Assembly: GCF_016802725.1 (NCBI RefSeq)
Contig: NC_052678.1
Coordinates: 9,344,001 to 9,408,000, forward strand
DNA: 64,000 bases
Direction: 5' to 3'
Origin: Solenopsis invicta
Lineage: Eukaryota > Arthropoda > Insecta > Hymenoptera > Formicidae
Notes under the pieces: generated by a model
What the model was told of the DNA's origin: nothing
The model's input: only the letters and a program-made list of their open reading frames with translations
The model's database searches: none
Shown here: positions 59,467-64,000 of the stretch, piece by piece
How positions within the stretch are numbered: the first letter of the stretch is position 1
Layout: the number at the start of each line of letters is the position of its first letter
Program-made: the position numbers and the translations under genes

Positions 59467-61060
59467 TAGATTTCTTATTTTTTTCTGTAGGTCGTCTGTC
59501 TAAAATCCGTCTCAAAAAATCCATCGTAGAATTTAATCAATCAGTCGATTTTACGCGTTGATTTTAAGTGGGAAAGAAAGCAACAGGAACGCGTAATAAT
59601 GGTCTCGCGTGTCACTCTCAATCACGATTGCACTTGAAACAGCGCGTTTATATTATTTAACTTATTCTTTCAATTAACTGTATCGTTCCCATTATAAATG
59701 TTTCCTCGCACATAGCTGAGATTCCTATCGGACCGGTGTGTCTCTCATTCCTTTACTTTTTATGTAATGCAATACCGCATTACACTTTTAGATCGCAACG
59801 CGAATATAATAAATAATTTCCCTTCTCAGAATCCAATGGCTGAAATTACACGCGCGGTTGCGCGCAGAGAGATTTTCTCCATTAAAAATTCTATCGCTGA
59901 ATCTTTCGCGGTGAAGTAGAAATTGCAGATGTGGCGTGCGGAGCGTGTCTTCTGTGGGGCCGTAATGCGTAGCACGTGTGCGAATGAAAGCGAGAGAGTT
60001 TCCCGCGCGGCGCCTCGGGAAACGCCGGGATTCAATCAACGATTCGACAAACAAGGCTAAAGTGAATCAAGCGCACAACGAGGAAGCGATCTTTTGTGAT
60101 CTTTCTCGCGTTCGTTAGCAGAAATGGCCAAAATGAGTTCAAGGCTTTAACCGCGCAAATTTTTATAAACAATCGATCAGTGCAATTAGCTGGATGTGCT
60201 GCAAACTGGTGATTGAATAATTCAATCCTTTACATAGCTTCTTTTAAAGATACATATATCTTTAAAATGAAGAAAGATAATTTGTTATAGAGATATGTAT
60301 TGGGGATATCTTAAAGAAAAAAATATATTTTTAATACACGTATATTTCAAATGTAAATTTGTGTCGTTTATAGATAACTTCCGATTGGAGTGCAGTCGAC
60401 TGCGGTTTCGGCCGCGCGCGTTTTCGCCAAAAACAAACGTTGACGATGTTGCAAACGCGAACGCCGTCAACGGAGACGATCGATCCGGTTTTTAAATCGA
60501 CCCGAAGCGAAAACTCTGCGGGACGTGAATTCGAAACGGATCGCTAGGTGTTATCACCCGCCCATTCGTGCAGTAATTGCAGCAACAAATGACACGCTGC
60601 GGCGAGTTTCTCGCGGCCGTCGATTTCCTTACAACTCCGTGCTGGAAAAAGACGGGCGTTTCTACCGCGGAAAATTGGCGCGCGTCGTGAGTACCGAGAA
60701 AACAGCGTGCCGTACAATGGCACGTTAATTTGCAACTTTCTTTAATCGTTCGGCCTTTTTTCAGCGGCATCTCAGGCCGACTCTCGGCTCGTCGTTGCAA
60801 TCGCGGCAATTATACGACGATTATCGTTTGCGGAGTGCGCATTATTCTCATTGCATTCTTGCTTTACGGATATTGATTAAGGTTTAATTGTTGCATTCGT
60901 GTTGTTGACTTTCCCTCAGAAAGTGCATTATTTTGTATTAACAATGTTAAAACCAAATGTAAACATCAGTTCTAATATCTGCTTGAAATAATGATTTCCA
61001 CGTATATTAAAGTCAAATTAATGAAATTGTTGCCTTTGTGTTCTTGTTTCTGAAAAAATG

Positions 61061-61571
61061 CAATTAAAAGGTTTACTACAAAAATTAAACAAAGTTTAAA
61101 AAAGTTTAATTTCAAGAAACTTTAAATCATTATAATCAATTATGTTATTTATATAATTGTTCATTACATTAATATAAAATAAAAAAGAATAAAAAAATAT
61201 ATAAAAAAATATTTAAAATATAAAATAACAAAAATATTTCACTTTCTATTTATAAAATTTTGCACATTGCTCTTAACAAAAATATTTTTTGTTTTTTTCT
61301 ATAAATATGGTATTTTTTTATATAGTAGTATAGAACAAAGTTTTAGATTTTGATTAAAATTTTGAAAAGTTATTAAAAAAAATAAAATAACTTTCTATAA
61401 ATTTGATTCTTGCGCAAATGATATATTTACGACTTATTAATATTTATACTTTTCTATTTGTCTCTTGCTGAAACAGGATTGTTCAGTGGCGCTACTGATA
61501 ATAATTTGGCGCTATAAACCAGATTAAAAAAAAATAAGTTTATTTTGTTTTCACAGGAAACCTTTTAATTG
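61061..61571. mobile_element. MITE-like element, family A (longest copy, clear ends)
   Basis: The left end is CAATTAAAAGGTTTACTACA. The right end on the opposite strand is CAATTAAAAGGTTTCCTGTG. The first 14 bases of both ends are identical. About 511 bp, AT-rich and non-coding. Confidence 0.65.
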
Positions 61572-64000
61572 TATATTGTAGGTATAGCATTATGGAAATA
61601 AGAGTTATTAAATTTTATCTAATAAAAAAAATTATTAAAAAACTGAATAGAGGAAGTAGAAAAAGTGATTCCACTTGTACATAAAATATCAAATGAGCGG
61701 AGAACGAAAGAGCGGAAGGAAAATAGGATGTGGGTGAATTTAAGTTCAACTAAGAGACCTTTATATACACGCAAGCGTATATAGTTGTATAGTGAAAGCC
61801 GTATCTCTCGAATCGGGCAAAAATATCGGAGAAACTGGTTGAAATCAGTTTACGCATAGACAGTGCGCGGTCGTGCATAATGTTGCATATGCAACCCGTT
61901 ATTACGTAATGTCGTCCCGCGCGACACTTAACTAAAAATATAAATCCTCTGAGAAATGTAAAAAAGAAAGAAAGAAAAAGTGAATCGCCCATCGCGAACG
62001 ATTGACGAGCGATCGAACTCCGTGGTCGTGCGTTCGCGAAAAGAACAACCCGATTTTCTTATTTCCTCCCGAGTGCCAAACTTTCACTTCTTCTTTCACT
62101 TTTTCCAAAATTCGGTGTGTTCTCTTTGCCTAATTGCGTTGGGAATAATTCGCCGACGCCTACCGGTGAACGAAACTCTTAAGAAACCACCGATCTCGCG
62201 ACAATTTCGGAGTCCTTCGATAATCATCGAGTCGAATGAGAACCGGTCGGACCGCATTTCATTAAATCCGCCGACTTTTCCCTCCCGATATGACGATCCA
62301 TTTAACTCACTATCCTCGGAGAGCGTCGCGGATAAGAAGCGTGAGAGATGGACCAACCTGTAGCTCGCGTCTGCCGGACAACGATTGTCCTCGCGATCGG
62401 TTCTCGCGATCAGTCTCCCTGTCACTCGACGTTCGACGATCCTTGCCCCAGAGCCAGCGGGAATCTCCGTCTCTCTGATCCAGACGTTATCACTTCAGGA
62501 GGATCCAGCGGTACCCGCGGACTCGCTTGCCTTCGCGCATGTTAACGCACGCGGACGGTCGCACGCGTCAAGGATCATGCTGTCCTGAGGAGACGCCAGT
62601 CTCTCATCGTCGAGCGGGCCGCCGATGACGATCGATCATCGATTCCGTCGCCTCGTCGCCCCGCGGGTGTGTATCCACCGAAAAATCGAACAACGACGCA
62701 CAGCGAACTCGCACTTTCTCCCGTCGGCAGCACTCCACGCACTTCGCGCACCGCGACGTCAGCGGCTTCCTCACGGCGAAGTCACGAATCGCGAAAACGC
62801 GCGCGAGAACACGTTTTTCTTTTTCTACGCGAGAAATAGTCGAACCGCGGGGAGTACTGAGTAATTTCAATTATTATGTAAATTATCGCGACAATAAAAT
62901 ACCGGAAGAACCAGCTCTCCGATCTGCCTTCGCGCGTTCCCGGAAACAGTTAAACGATTTGGACAGTGAAAAGGGGAACTTCTTTTCTCTTTGCTTTTTA
63001 TCGCAGCATCCGTTTAATGATACGATATTCTTAGAGGGTTGCAAATTTTACACGCGTGATTTTTCGACGTCGTCAAACGGTCTGGTCACTCGCGTTTCGA
63101 AATTTGATCTCTCTTGAATTTGATTAGGAAGTAGGGCCTAAAGGAATGTTTTTATCGCGCCAAAATTTCGGAGCACACAGAATCTTTTTTCCTCTTTTTT
63201 TTTTCTTTTTGCACCGATCACACGCAAGGATCCAAATCACCGTGTGCTCGGGCCGACGGATGATCCCGAATTAACGTCGGACTCGGTCAACCTCGCTCCG
63301 TGGAAGCGATCGTCAGACTGAAGTCGTCGCACCGCTGGTAAGAGTACGTGCATGGGTTTCTTATCCCTTCTGTTAGCACGAGATCCCCTCTTTCTCTTTC
63401 TCCTTCGTCCATCGGAGCCTTCTCTTGTTCTGGCACCGCTATCCTGCTTGGAGCACCAAATCCACCGGGTAAATCGGTAGTTCTTTAAAAGTGCGTGTAC
63501 GCGATCCTTTATAAAAAATAACTCGAGTTCCCAATAAACAATTGAGAAAATCTTTACCATTTTACAGAGGAAGTTCTCACTCGAAAAAATGTCGATTTAC
63601 AAAGCATGAATTTTATACACACATTTTTAAGTGATTTATTTTTATTAAGTTTCATTTTACTTTGCGTTAATCTGTTTTGACTCCGTTTTGCCTTCAATCC
63701 ATTTTCTTCTGTCGGTTCCGGAGAATCTTGATCTCGAGATGAAGCAAATTTTACCTTATCATAGGATCCTCCTTTTCTACCCCGTCTCTATTTTTTTCAA
63801 TATTTTTGATATAAATAATTATTTTATTAATTTCCTTCCATCTCTTCCTTGAAATAAGAAAATTTTGTTTTAAACGACTTATCAAATAAGGCTTCTATAG
63901 TCATTGTTATTTATTTGTTATGTGTAAGACTTACGTCAAAAAATAACAATTTTCAATGTTACTAATTTTTGAGTAACTAAAATTGCAGTCAATTGTTTAG

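Larger units (their letters stand above)
50920..64000. other. Upstream flank without supportable coding genes
   Basis: Alternating CpG-rich blocks (about 51.0-51.3, 53.3-54.0, 54.8-55.7, 57.0-57.5, 58.3-58.9, 60.4-60.8 and 62.0-63.5 kb) and AT-rich blocks with repeats. The open frames here (up to 139 codons) show no domain, signal peptide or splice-consistent partner and overlap in several frames. A promoter or distal exon could be hidden in the CpG-rich 62-63.5 kb block, but I cannot support one. Confidence 0.4.

Noticed and set aside
1..64000. tRNA, rRNA, conserved microRNA, CRISPR or viral genes
   Set aside because: No motif or frame for any of these was recognised by eye. No computational search could be run.

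Overview
The window looks like arthropod nuclear DNA, most likely a hymenopteran such as an ant. That lineage call is an inference from three things: two chitin-binding (peritrophin-A/CBM14) cuticle-type genes with GT-AG introns, CpG-rich patches alternating with AT-rich blocks, and many short inverted-repeat elements. Nothing looks prokaryotic. There is no CRISPR array, and I recognised no tRNA, rRNA or known microRNA.

Region 1 (1-1100, + strand) holds the last two coding exons and 3'UTR of an obstructor/CPAP3-like secreted chitin-binding protein. Its 5' part lies outside the window. Region 2 (3143-44489, - strand) is one long gene converging on the first. I could assemble six coding exons whose splice phases all agree. 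They give a 1777-residue secreted protein: signal peptide, CBM14 domain, Pro/Gln/Ser/Thr-rich linker, RGKR processing site, acidic Ser/Thr/Glu region, mucin-like Thr repeats and a C-terminal CBM14 domain. The longest open frame (3143-7363) is only its last exon; the ATG lies in a 34-nt coding exon about 31.4 kb further right. A possible non-coding first exon with a TATA-like box lies near 50.84-50.92 kb.

Region 3 (13-44 kb, the giant intron) and region 4 (44.5-64 kb, upstream flank) contain no coding gene that I can support. They hold CpG-rich, possibly regulatory blocks and AT-rich repeat blocks. The repeats include at least four foldback/MITE-like families, a 51-bp perfect inverted repeat, a 38-bp perfect palindrome, a 55-bp near-palindrome, a 0.2-kb tandem duplication and several microsatellites.

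Both genes probably encode extracellular proteins of chitinous cuticle or lining. The first is a compact CPAP3-type binder. The second is a long, mucin-like protein with a chitin-binding domain at each end, which could bridge chitin fibres or anchor a glycosylated layer to chitin. I saw no clear novel multi-gene system. The most informative results are the reconstructed large gene and the repeat structures.
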